Source of the DNA: Halohasta litorea
GTDB taxonomy: Archaea; Halobacteriota; Halobacteria; Halobacteriales; Haloferacaceae
Direction: 5' to 3'
DNA length: 64,000 nt
Assembly (NCBI RefSeq): GCF_024494645.1
Contig: NZ_JANHDJ010000004.1
Coordinates: 62,001 to 126,000 of the forward strand
This document shows, one piece after another, positions 32,920 through 41,301 of the stretch (position 1 is its first letter; each line of letters opens with the position of its first letter). The notes below the pieces were generated by a model, which had not been told where the DNA came from, searched no databases, and was given only the letters and a program-made list of their open reading frames with translations. The position numbers and the translations under genes were made by a program.

Positions 32920-34205
32920 GGCAGGGATTCGTAGGAAACAACCGTGCTGTTGCCCCCGTTATTGGGTTTATTTTCGTGATTGGGTTTCTCGTTTTGTTGT
33001 TGGCGGTTTATCAAGCCCAAGTAGTTCCGCAACAGAATGCTGAGACCGAATTTGAACATCATGAAGATATTCGGTATGAGCTCCGATCGCTTCATCATGC
33101 GATCACAGATGTTAGCCAGAAACAGTCCCCTCGGTTCCAGAGTCTCAATCTGGGAACTGATTATCGAGCACGGACTCTAGGAATCAATCCACCACCAGCA
33201 GCAGGGACCATACGGACAGAGCAGCACAATATTTCAATTTCGAACGGATCTTCCACCGAGGATATTCCAACCCGATTTATCGAATACCAGCCAGGATACA
33301 ATGAACTAGATATCGGGTCGACATGGTATGAAAACTCGGTACTCTATCTTGACGAACGTGACCGTGGGAACGATCTAGTCGTTATCGAAGATCAACAGAT
33401 CGTCGATGATACCGGTAATCTGACTATTGTAGCACTTCAAAACGAGTTCCAGGAGACGGGAACCGGACGGGTCACGCTTGAGCTGTATCCTTCAAACGAT
33501 CTGAATAATGTCTCACTCCCTGATCCGAATGGGAATTACTCCGTGAAGATTCCAACCAGGCTAAATGGAACCGGCTACTGGGAACGTCAGTTCGGAGACG
33601 GTGTAGATATCGATCCCGTAGCTGGTGAAGACCATGACTTGCTCAATCTCAGTGTAGCACCCGAGGCACTTGAATTGAGTTCCGTTGGAATTCAGCTCGA
33701 GCCTACCGGAATCGACGGGAGTGTTGAAGAGGAATCAGAAGAGGAGTACGATTACGCTGAAGAGACATACCACCGTGATGATAATAGTGGCGATGCCGTC
33801 CAACCAGTGAATCCCAGCGGAGATATCGAGAACCCATCTGCTGTTAACGAGGAAGGTGGCGATACTGCGACAGCCATTTCATCCGGTGGTCAGGAGGATC
33901 TTAATGTCGGATTCGCACTCCCACCAACGGACGAGTCAGCCGAGACGTACACGATGAGGTTTATTATTGAACGGATACAGGTTGGGGGTGGTGACTTCGG
34001 CTTCTCACTCGTCAACAGCGACGGTGAGGTACTTACGGAGCGACAAGTCCTCGAAGAAGGGGACAATACCTATAGTTTCGATGATGACGAGGAACAAGCC
34101 ATATCTAATAATTACGATGACCTTTATTTGATTCTCGATTCTGAGACCAACGGCAGTGGGAATCGAGAACTGGCGATTGACTACTTCGAACTCCTTGCAG
34201 GGTGA
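32916..34205 (+). CDS. Pilin-like surface protein B with extra C-terminal domain
   Basis: A 429-residue paralogue of protein A, translationally coupled to it. The N-terminus NNRAVAPVIGFIFVIGFLVLL is again pilin-like. Residues 20-270 align with protein A throughout (FIEYQPGYNELDIGSTWYEN, IPTRLNGTGYW). Residues 270-429 are an addition: an acidic linker, then a beta-sandwich-like segment (YTMRFIIERI, FGFSLVNSDGE, GNRELAIDYFEL) that resembles carbohydrate-binding or discoidin-type modules. Sequons for N-glycosylation are frequent. Codon use is AT-rich as in protein A. A role in adhesion is inferred from the architecture only. Confidence 0.78.
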   Translation: MRQGFVGNNRAVAPVIGFIFVIGFLVLLLAVYQAQVVPQQNAETEFEHHEDIRYELRSLHHAITDVSQKQSPRFQSLNLGTDYRARTLGINPPPAAGTIRTEQHNISISNGSSTEDIPTRFIEYQPGYNELDIGSTWYENSVLYLDERDRGNDLVVIEDQQIVDDTGNLTIVALQNEFQETGTGRVTLELYPSNDLNNVSLPDPNGNYSVKIPTRLNGTGYWERQFGDGVDIDPVAGEDHDLLNLSVAPEALELSSVGIQLEPTGIDGSVEEESEEEYDYAEETYHRDDNSGDAVQPVNPSGDIENPSAVNEEGGDTATAISSGGQEDLNVGFALPPTDESAETYTMRFIIERIQVGGGDFGFSLVNSDGEVLTERQVLEEGDNTYSFDDDEEQAISNNYDDLYLILDSETNGSGNRELAIDYFELLAG

Positions 34206-34566
34206 CCTGTGATGGCTGAGATATCACATTGAGTAAAATCGGTAGATGGTTTCGGATTCGAAACCGTATCAGTCGAATGAGGCGGCTCCAAGCTGATGAG
34301 ACCAACGCCGGTCTGTCTCCGGGCGGATTGCAACGAGTAAACTCACAGATTGCGTCGCAAAGCCGTCTAGAGTGTTGCCGCTGAGAGTCACAGCAGCATC
34401 TTATTACAGACAGTAACACAACGTTAGAATAGCGTACACCCTGTGAACGGAGTTTAGGCGGCGTTAGAGGTAATGCCACTGAGTTGTTTAACTATCAACC
34501 CTCGGAACTCAGTATCGTTTTGAGACAGCACGAACTAGTTAGCAACCAATCTAACCGCCTCGGAGG
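34206..34566. other. Intergenic region after the pilin-like pair
   Basis: A 361-base region of mixed composition between convergent genes. A plus-strand frame from TTG 34229 to TGA 34384 encodes a 51-residue basic peptide (SKIGRWFRIRNRISRMRR at its start) but has no ATG/GTG start and no family match; it may be a decayed gene. No repeats of note were found. Confidence 0.4.
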
Positions 34567-35148
34567 TTACTCTTCGTCGATGACTTCCGGGTCCGCAAAC
34601 GCATCCTGGAGACTATCCAACCCGTTCAACCACTCCGAGACGATCCACGAATCGATCTCGTCGACCTCCGTCCCGTCGAACTCTGCGCCGTCGATGATCA
34701 GGGTGCCTGCCTGCACCAGATACGCCAACGCGGCGTCGACGTCTTCCTCCTCGGTGGCGACCTCGATGGCGGCGTCGACACACTCCTCGATGGGGTACTC
34801 CTCGACGGGGCCGCCGATGACGTACTCCTCGGCGGCATAGAAGACCGGCACGAGGCTGGTCTGGACGCTGTCGATCAACAGTAGCTCCTCCTCGCCGTCG
34901 AACTCCGGCTCGGCCATCACGACCTCGTTGATGAATTCGAGTTTGTCGAGGGTGGTCTCCTCGTCGACGCGGCCGTCCTTGGCCGCCGAGATCACCTTGG
35001 CGATCGCGATCGTCGTGTCGTTCTGTAGATTAAAATAGAGCCGGGCGAAATCCTCGCTTTCGGGATCGAGTTCTTCGTCTTCGACCCGCGTTAGCCAGTT
35101 CTGCCAGCGGTCTTCGGAGTAAAACGTCTCGGCGGGCTCATCTGTCAT
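34567..35148 (-). CDS. DUF2150 family protein
   Basis: A 193-residue, extremely acidic cytoplasmic protein found across haloarchaea and some other euryarchaea. The pattern FYSEDRWQNWL near the N-terminus, the helical LYFNLQNDTTIAIAKVISA, and DSVQTSLVPVFYAAEEYV fit the DUF2150 family; function unknown. Length is normal. It is monocistronic and converges with the pilin-like pair. Confidence 0.85.
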   Translation of the reverse strand: MTDEPAETFYSEDRWQNWLTRVEDEELDPESEDFARLYFNLQNDTTIAIAKVISAAKDGRVDEETTLDKLEFINEVVMAEPEFDGEEELLLIDSVQTSLVPVFYAAEEYVIGGPVEEYPIEECVDAAIEVATEEEDVDAALAYLVQAGTLIIDGAEFDGTEVDEIDSWIVSEWLNGLDSLQDAFADPEVIDEE

Positions 35149-35441
35149 ACGTCATTACTCTGGGTGGGGACTCAAATGCCTTTCTTATCGTCGGACTCTC
35201 AGCGGCCATAGCTGGTCATAACCCGGCTGTTAGCCGCTAGCTACGGTACAGTAGCCGGTGACTACTGACAGGTGCCGGTCACGACAGCGTCGACTCGGTG
35301 TCGGGATGTCAGGCCTCACATGCTGCACCTGCCGTCACTGACTGGTTACCACACCACTTTCGGCTACTCGCTGGATCGGTCACATAACACCATTTTAGTT
35401 ATCCCTAGATCCTTCCCTATTTCGCACCTATATTTAAGAGT

Positions 35442-36326
35442 ATGTCACGCACACCCAGACGCCGTCAGATACTCCAGAGTGCGGCAGCCGTGGGACTTCT
35501 TTCGGTCGCTGGCTGTCTCTCCGCGGCGGGCGACAGCCCGGAACCGACAGCCACCACCAGCGAGTCGACCGACGAGTATACACAAGCCACCGAAATCGAA
35601 CCCCCCGAGTCGGTCGACGAGTGGCTCGAGAGCGCAAACGGCTACACCGGCGACCGGATCCGAACTGGTACTCACGGACGCGCCGACATCCACGTCGGCC
35701 ACGAGTACGACGACGGGCTTGGCTTCGATCCGGTCGTCGTCGAGGTGTCTCCCAACACCATCGTCCGGTGGAACTGGACCGGTCATGGCGGCGTTCACAA
35801 CGTCGTCGCGCTCGATGGAACCTTCGACAGCGGCCGACCGAACGCCCAGCCCGGAACGAGTTATCAGTACGTCTTCGAGGAACCCGGCACCTACCCCTTC
35901 GTCTCGGAGCCGGATCGGGACGATGGGATGAAGGGGCTCGTCATCGTCGACGAGCCGCCGTCGACCGGTTACGAGACGGTCGACGAGTGGGTCGTCCACA
36001 GCAGCAATTTCGATGGCGAGATCACCGACCGAACCGACGCCGAGACCGCATCGGTGACCGTCGGTGCGGAGGGCAACGGTGGCAGCTTGGCGTTTTCGCC
36101 GCCGGTCCTCAGAATCTCACCCGACACGACCGTCACGTGGGAGTGGAGCGCCGAGAGCCCCTCGGCGACAGTCAGTTTTGAAGACAGCGACATCGACTCC
36201 GAGGAGCCGACGAGCGACACAGACACGACGTTCGAGCATACGTTCGACGAAACCGGGATCTACAGGTACGCCAGTCTTCCACACAAATCGATCGGCATGC
36301 GCGGTGCGATCATCGTCGAACAGTAG
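35442..36326 (+). CDS. Double halocyanin-like (cupredoxin) lipoprotein lacking copper ligands
   Basis: A 294-residue exported protein: Tat start TPRRRQILQS and lipobox VAGC (C25), a Ser/Thr tether, and two plastocyanin-like domains (about 75-170 and 180-294). Halocyanins bind copper by His...Cys-x2-His...Met. In domain 1, H119 and M163 remain, but the Cys is S155 and the second His is D158 (VSEPDRDDGM). In domain 2, H281 and M286 remain, but the Cys is S278 (ASLPHKSIGM) and the first His is lost (SATVSF). Neither site can be a normal type 1 copper centre. It may be a structural or binding protein derived from a blue copper protein. A TATA-like CCTATATTTAAG lies close to the start. Confidence 0.85.
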   Translation: MSRTPRRRQILQSAAAVGLLSVAGCLSAAGDSPEPTATTSESTDEYTQATEIEPPESVDEWLESANGYTGDRIRTGTHGRADIHVGHEYDDGLGFDPVVVEVSPNTIVRWNWTGHGGVHNVVALDGTFDSGRPNAQPGTSYQYVFEEPGTYPFVSEPDRDDGMKGLVIVDEPPSTGYETVDEWVVHSSNFDGEITDRTDAETASVTVGAEGNGGSLAFSPPVLRISPDTTVTWEWSAESPSATVSFEDSDIDSEEPTSDTDTTFEHTFDETGIYRYASLPHKSIGMRGAIIVEQ

Positions 36327-36340
36327 GCCGCATTATTAAC

Positions 36341-37186
36341 TTACGAGAGCGTCGACTCGGTGTCGATCCCGTAGACGCGCTCGGGCGTCTCGACGTGAGC
36401 CGTCCGAATCGCATCGTCGTACCCCTGCTCGTGGAGCCATCGCACCCGCCGTGGTACTGTCTTCGGCCCGAGGACGGCTCCAGGACGCTCTGGGTCGTCG
36501 ATGAAATCCGTCTCCATTACAAAGGGCTCCCCTGACTTTGCGGCGGTCTCGATCCGGTCTTTGTTACTCATCACGCTCGGCGTCGGTCCGGCGAGCCGAC
36601 CGCCCGCGTAGTGTTTGACGACCTTATAAGCCGGGAGTCCGCGGGATTCGGCCCAGTCGGCGACCTCGGTGAGATCCTTGCTGGCCTCCGTATGGAGTTG
36701 GACTGCACAGTCGAGTTCGCCCCCCAACTCGAAAGCGTGTTTCATTACGTCGTTCGACGCACCCCAGACCGCCTCGCTCACATCATAGTGCGGTCGACCC
36801 GATTTGAGCCCCAGGGCTTGGCCCTCCTGGACGTACTCGGCGGCGATATCGAGGATTCCCTGCATACAGTCGCGCGCCTCGGCGGGCGAACAGCCGCGGT
36901 CCTCGACGAGGCGACTGATGAGTCCTGGATGCGCACCGAGAATCGGCCAGGCCCGTCCGGGAAGGTGGTCGGTGGCCTCGCCGACGATCTCGATGGTGGT
37001 CTCGAACACCGGCCGGAACTCCTCGGGGTCGGTCGACTCCACGCCGAGTTTCCACGACGGTTGGTTGACGATCAGCAGATGGGTGCCGCCGAGGCGGGCG
37101 AACTCCTCGACGGCCTCCATCCCGCGGCCCCGCTCGGGGTCGAGATGCAGATGGTTGTCGAGTACGGGCGTCTGTAGCTCCTCCAT
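36341..37186 (-). CDS. TatD-related metal-dependent hydrolase
   Basis: A 281-residue TIM-barrel hydrolase of the amidohydrolase superfamily. Metal-binding residues are in LDNHLHLDP near the N-terminus (HxH), AHPGL near 95, the VQLHTEAS segment and the METDFIDDP motif. It fits the archaeal COG1099/TatD-like group, which are predicted nucleases or hydrolases with unproven substrates. It precedes the HIT gene's end by 42 bases on the same strand as part of a leftward run. Confidence 0.84.
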   Translation of the reverse strand: MEELQTPVLDNHLHLDPERGRGMEAVEEFARLGGTHLLIVNQPSWKLGVESTDPEEFRPVFETTIEIVGEATDHLPGRAWPILGAHPGLISRLVEDRGCSPAEARDCMQGILDIAAEYVQEGQALGLKSGRPHYDVSEAVWGASNDVMKHAFELGGELDCAVQLHTEASKDLTEVADWAESRGLPAYKVVKHYAGGRLAGPTPSVMSNKDRIETAAKSGEPFVMETDFIDDPERPGAVLGPKTVPRRVRWLHEQGYDDAIRTAHVETPERVYGIDTESTLS

Positions 37187-37228
37187 GCGTGTGGGTTCGC
37201 TCGGCGATACAAAAGTCGGCAGGTCTCG

Positions 37229-37774
37229 TTAGTCGAAGGCGATTTCGACGGCCCCGTCAGGGTCGTCGTCGGTCGCTTCGGGCTGGGCAGCAAAGCCCTC
37301 CTGGAGCCGTCCGTAGGTGTCGTCGACGGCCTCAACGATGACCTTCGAGTCGCTGATTACCGGCATGAAGTTGGTATCACCCGTCCACCGCGGGACGATG
37401 TGGGTATGGATGTGGTCGCCGATCGAGCCGCCAGCGCCCTCCCCGAGGTTCATCCCCGTGTTGCAGCCGTCGGGGTTGAGTCCCGCATCCAGCGCGCGGA
37501 GGGTGACCTGTTTGAGCCGGGCGTGATCCAGGAGTTCGGCCTCGGTCAGCTCGGCGTAGCTGCCGACGTGGCGGCGCGGGATCACCATCGCGTGGCCGGG
37601 GTTGTAGGGGTAGTTGTTGAGGATGACGACTGTAGCGTCGCTTTCGGCGACGATGAGGTTCGACCGATCATCGTCCCGTTCGGGCAGCACGCAGAACGGA
37701 CACCCCTCCAGGTCAGCGTTCTTGTCGTCGCGTTCGACCCAGTCGATCCGCCACGGCGCGAAGATCTGGTCCAT
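37229..37774 (-). CDS. HIT family nucleotide-binding hydrolase
   Basis: A 181-residue protein with the histidine triad HIHTHIV (H121, H123, H125), the nucleophile region that forms a covalent nucleotidyl intermediate. A cysteine pair C25/C28 (CPFC) may bind zinc, as in many prokaryotic HIT proteins, and NNYPYNPGHAMVIPRRHV is the family core. Such enzymes cleave AMP-linked substrates such as Ap4A-type or adenylated amines; the natural substrate is not known. It is upstream of the TatD-like gene. Confidence 0.92.
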   Translation of the reverse strand: MDQIFAPWRIDWVERDDKNADLEGCPFCVLPERDDDRSNLIVAESDATVVILNNYPYNPGHAMVIPRRHVGSYAELTEAELLDHARLKQVTLRALDAGLNPDGCNTGMNLGEGAGGSIGDHIHTHIVPRWTGDTNFMPVISDSKVIVEAVDDTYGRLQEGFAAQPEATDDDPDGAVEIAFD

Positions 37775-37902
37775 ATAAGCGTACAGTTAGTAAGCCGGTA
37801 TAATCGTATCCGTTAGACAGTTGCTATCTCCCGAAAGACGGCTGAACATTCAGCACTGTCGGATACTGGTTTTATTCTCGTGTGTGGCCTACCTGCGGGC
37901 AC

Positions 37903-38103
37903 ATGGCCACAACGCCCTCCACCCCCGACAACACCGTCGAGTACTGTTCGCAGTGTGGCCGGGAGACCTCCCATGCCGTCCGCGTCGAGATCCGAACCGA
38001 GAGCCAGAAAACCGAAAACGCCGAGTTCTCCCGGGAACCTTACCGAGTCACGCGGTGTGTCGACTGCGGGACCGAAACGACGCTGCGAATGAACAACGCC
38101 TGA
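37903..38103 (+). CDS. DUF7835-like small zinc beta-ribbon protein
   Basis: A 66-residue protein with two CxxC knuckles, CSQCGRETSH at 16-25 and CVDCGTET near 52, that form a zinc beta-ribbon. ATG 37903 lies 31 bases after a TATA-like TTTTATTC (37868-37876), so it is probably leaderless. Function unknown; similar proteins are spread among haloarchaea. It converges with the methionine aminopeptidase gene. Confidence 0.82.
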   Translation: MATTPSTPDNTVEYCSQCGRETSHAVRVEIRTESQKTENAEFSREPYRVTRCVDCGTETTLRMNNA

Positions 38104-38118
38104 CCGTTGCCGACGCCG

Positions 38119-39024
38119 TCAGTCGAAGTCGTGGATGCCCGCAGTCGTTACTTCACAGCCGTCTTCGGTGACCAACAGCGTGTGTTCGGCCTGACTGATT
38201 AGCTGGCCGTCGTCCTCCTTGAGCACCGGATACCCCTTGACGACATCCGCCATCTTGAGCCGCCGCAGGGCCATCTCCGACCGCGAGCTATCGAGCCACC
38301 GCGCCGCAAACGGGAGGTCCTCGAAGGCTTTGATCTCTTCGAGGACCTGCCGGGCCCGGCGATCCCGAACGCTGCCGTCGGCGACCTGTTCGTAGATCTC
38401 CTCGGTCGCGCCCTCGCCGACCTTGCCGCGGCCGTCGGTGGCGAACGGCTCGATGGCGATCGCCTGGCCGACTTCGAGTTCGACGCTCCGATCGACCGCC
38501 CGGTTCGGAATGTTGGGCCCGGTGTGGGCGTCGTAGCGCTCGACGCCGTGGCCCGTCAGATTGAGGATCGGCGTGTAGCCGTAGCCCTCGATCACCGACT
38601 CGATCTCCGCGCCGATCGCCCCGACCTCGACGCCCGGGCCCACGGCGTCTACGGCGGCTTCGAGGGCCTGTTCCGAGGCCTCGACGAGTTCCGTGTTGCC
38701 GGTGTAATCGACGGTCACGGCGGCGTCAGCGATGTAGCCGTCGACGTGGACGCCGATGTCCAGACAGATCATCTCTTCGCCGAACTCGGTATCGTCATCG
38801 CGGGCGGGCGTCGCGTGGGAGGCCGCCTCGTCGACCGAGATATTGACTGGGAATGCCAGCCCGGCTCCGGCCTCTCGGATCGCGTCTTCGGCGTATTCGG
38901 CGACTTCGAGCTGTGTGACGCCGGGTTCGATCATCTCGCGTGCCTCGTTCATCGTCTCGACGAGGATGTCACCGGCCTCGCGGTAGCTGTCGACTGTGTC
39001 GTCATCGAGCGGTTCGCTGCTCAT
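38119..39024 (-). CDS. map: Methionine aminopeptidase, type II
   Basis: Removes N-terminal methionine from nascent proteins; 301 residues, pita-bread fold. Metal ligands D89 (CLDIG), D100 (IADAAV), H159 (LTGHGV), E192 (AIEPFAT) and the late glutamate in QAEHTLLV are visible, and H70 is the substrate-binding histidine. The insertion between metal ligands marks the archaeal/eukaryotic type II form. Start ATG 39024 gives the family N-terminus. A TATA box (minus-strand TTTATATTAT) lies near 39124-39133, implying a leader of about 70 bases. Confidence 0.95.
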   Translation of the reverse strand: MSSEPLDDDTVDSYREAGDILVETMNEAREMIEPGVTQLEVAEYAEDAIREAGAGLAFPVNISVDEAASHATPARDDDTEFGEEMICLDIGVHVDGYIADAAVTVDYTGNTELVEASEQALEAAVDAVGPGVEVGAIGAEIESVIEGYGYTPILNLTGHGVERYDAHTGPNIPNRAVDRSVELEVGQAIAIEPFATDGRGKVGEGATEEIYEQVADGSVRDRRARQVLEEIKAFEDLPFAARWLDSSRSEMALRRLKMADVVKGYPVLKEDDGQLISQAEHTLLVTEDGCEVTTAGIHDFD

Positions 39025-39341
39025 ACCCGCCTCTTTGGCAGTTCGCCCGCAAAGAGGTTCCGACAGCCCCCAGCCACTGACAACAGGCCAACGAAGCAAC
39101 AGATTACATACATTCAACCAATAATATAAAGTAGAGAGACACAAATCTGGCAAGTACCGAACACCGCATATCGCTATCCGGGCAACAGCCGATGGACGCG
39201 TGGGCGCTTTCGAGAACTACAATACGGCGTATATAATTCCGCTATGAAACCGAATCCCAACCCGACCCTCCCGATGGCGTGTACAGGTCGCCGCAAGCAA
39301 CGGCCAACTGCTACCGTCTCGACCAGGAAGCAGATCACACG
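39025..39341. other. Divergent promoter region of map and the PGF-CTERM gene
   Basis: Contains the map TATA box near 39124-39133 (minus) and a strong plus-strand TATA-like GTATATAAT at 39229-39237. A 33-codon frame starts at ATG 39244 and ends with TGA 39343-39345, overlapping the ATG (39342) of the surface-protein gene by ATGA. A transcript start about 27 bases after the TATA box would fall inside that frame, leaving an internal ATG at 39274. The frame may be a coupled leader peptide or chance. Confidence 0.4.
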
Positions 39342-40733
39342 ATGACGGGGCGTCGCGTGCGAATTCAGGCTGTCGTGCTCGCGGTGGTTGTCGTGGTGTC
39401 GATGGGTGCGACGGGAGCTGCATTCGCCGGGACGACCGCCGCTCAATCGAGCGGTGCCGACAACGCGGGTGGCGGCAATGGAAACAATGGCGGTGGCAGT
39501 TCGGATACCGCAGGTGGCGGCAACGGAGACGGTGGCGATGGCAGTTCCGATACTGCGGGTGGCGGTAACGGAAACAATGGCGGTGGCGGTTCGGATACCG
39601 CGGGTGGCAACAATGGAAACAATGGCGGTGGCAGTTCGGATACCGCGGGTGGCAACAATGGAAACAATGGCGGTGGCAGTTCGGATACTGCAGGTGGCGG
39701 CAACGGAGACGGTGGCAGTGGCAGTTCGGACAACCCAGGAGGCCGTAGCGGAACTGCTGGTACTGAGAATTCGGACACCGCTGGTAGCGGTCCTGGAAAT
39801 GGCCGTCGTGGTAATTCGGACACCGCTGGTAGCGGTCCTGGAACCGCTGGTGGAACTGGTTCGAAGAATGCTGGTGGGAGACCAGGAGGAAACGCTACTC
39901 CGGGAGCGGGCACTCCAGACGGCAATGCTGGTGGTCCAGGCAATGCTGGTGGGCCGGGTGATGCCGGGCCCCCGGCGAACAGCCAGGCCGCCAACGGAGC
40001 CGGACGGGATATCGCCGAGGTCGTCAAACAGGTCTCGGAGAGAACCCCTGACGCTGCGGCCACAGTCGACATCGAAGACAGGAGGCCGGAGACGCCTGGC
40101 CTCACGGTCACCCCCGAGACGGAAACCGAAACCGTCTCGGAGATCACACTCGCCGACGAGAACCTCCGCGGCACTGTCGACATCAAGGAGTACAGAAACC
40201 CACCAAGGGCACTGACCGACTCCGTTGCTGAAACAGTAGCCCGAAACATTACTCGGGGCCCTCCCGCGAACGACAGCGATGGGAACAATACTGGGACCAA
40301 CGAAACCGCAGCCAACGCGTCGACCAACGAGTCGACTGCGACAGACCGCGTCAACGTCATCACTGTTGCCAATATTTCAGTCTTTGATGAGAACGGCACG
40401 AAAGCCAGCAATACGGCGGCAACAGTCAGCATGGATATCGATGCAGCCGACCTGAACAACCCCGAAAACGCAACGATCGTTCACGAAACCGATAGCGGCT
40501 GGGAGGAACTCGATACGAGCGTGGAAAACGCCACCACCGAGACCGTCACACTGGCCGCCGAGACCGGTGGCTTTTCGCTGTTTGCCGTCGCCGAAATCGA
40601 AGACGACAACGAGGAGTCACCAACCCGCGACAGCTCGGATGTGACCGGCGACACCACGCCCGGATTCGGTGTCTGGGTCGCAGTCGCCGTCATTGCAGGG
40701 GTTGCCCTCTTTACGTGGCGTTCGGGTCGGTAG
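39342..40733 (+). CDS. Glycine-rich repeat surface protein with PGF-CTERM anchor
   Basis: A 463-residue secreted protein. N-terminal Sec signal RIQAVVLAVVVVVSMGATGAAFA (abbreviated core at 8-29). Residues 43-177 are nine 15-residue repeats, GGGNGNNGGGSSDTA type, low in structure. Residues 240-420 are a beta-rich folded part with many N-glycosylation sequons (NIT, NDS, NET, NAS). The C-terminus TPGFGVWVAVAVIAGVAL plus basic end is a PGF-CTERM signal, cut and lipid-linked by archaeosortase A. Start ATG 39342 is chosen because it places the signal peptide correctly. A role in cell-surface structure or adhesion is inferred. Confidence 0.88.
   Translation: MTGRRVRIQAVVLAVVVVVSMGATGAAFAGTTAAQSSGADNAGGGNGNNGGGSSDTAGGGNGDGGDGSSDTAGGGNGNNGGGGSDTAGGNNGNNGGGSSDTAGGNNGNNGGGSSDTAGGGNGDGGSGSSDNPGGRSGTAGTENSDTAGSGPGNGRRGNSDTAGSGPGTAGGTGSKNAGGRPGGNATPGAGTPDGNAGGPGNAGGPGDAGPPANSQAANGAGRDIAEVVKQVSERTPDAAATVDIEDRRPETPGLTVTPETETETVSEITLADENLRGTVDIKEYRNPPRALTDSVAETVARNITRGPPANDSDGNNTGTNETAANASTNESTATDRVNVITVANISVFDENGTKASNTAATVSMDIDAADLNNPENATIVHETDSGWEELDTSVENATTETVTLAAETGGFSLFAVAEIEDDNEESPTRDSSDVTGDTTPGFGVWVAVAVIAGVALFTWRSGR
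39468..39872 (+). repeat. Nine tandem 45-bp coding repeats
   Basis: Nine in-frame 45-base units (15 residues). Units 4 and 5 are identical at protein level (GGNNGNNGGGSSDTA), units 1-6 are close, and units 7-9 are diverged (GSGPGNGRRGNSDTA). The gradient from near-identical to diverged copies points to recent expansion at the 5' side by unequal crossing-over or slippage. Confidence 0.92.
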
Positions 40734-40753
40734 TGCCGACTGCAGACCGGATC

Positions 40754-41080
40754 TCAACAGTGTGTACTCGGCTCAGTCGTCCCTGTGGGTGATGATTCGA
40801 CCGCCTCGGTGTCGACGTGGATCCGACCACTACCCCAGAGGGTAACCTCCACCCCGTCGTGTTCGAAACACAGTATCCACGAACCGTTGCCATCGTCCCG
40901 ATACAACTGGGTCAGCGTGTCGGGGTCGATGCTGTCTGCGAGCACAGCCTGCGTCCTGGAGCCCGTCGCTGTTTCGATGGCTTCGACGACCGCCGCACAG
41001 GGGTGCTGCGCCGACGGGTCGAAGGTCGTTCGGTAGATCCCATCGTCGGCACAGGATGTGTCGGCTGCTGATACGGTCAT
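40754..41080 (-). CDS. HalOD1 output domain protein
   Basis: A 108-residue protein consisting of a HalOD1 domain: CAAVVEAIETATG near 28-40, DSIDPDTLTQLY, and the WILCFEHDGVEVTLWGSGRIHVD core. HalOD1 occurs in haloarchaeal regulators as an output module of unknown activity; here it stands alone, which is common. It converges with the PGF-CTERM gene (20 bases between stops). Confidence 0.85.
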   Translation of the reverse strand: MTVSAADTSCADDGIYRTTFDPSAQHPCAAVVEAIETATGSRTQAVLADSIDPDTLTQLYRDDGNGSWILCFEHDGVEVTLWGSGRIHVDTEAVESSPTGTTEPSTHC

Positions 41081-41301
41081 CGGTGGGTAATATCCCGGCT
41101 GGATACCTTAATTTCTTGGTTTAAATTATTAGACATGAGATCTGGTTGCCAGTCCAACCATTGTTCGGACGGCCGTGAATTGGAGTACTGCTTGTAGTAT
41201 TATTGTAGGAGACATACATCTTCGGAGAATTACTCGTAATTATGCTGCTGACACGGAGAACGGCAGGACTTTTACCATCCCCTGAAAATCCGTGAACGTC
41301 T

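Noticed and set aside
31740-34566. Provirus or integrated plasmid
   Set aside because: The patch is AT-rich, but no integrase, attachment-site repeat or replication gene was found; only the two surface-type genes are present.
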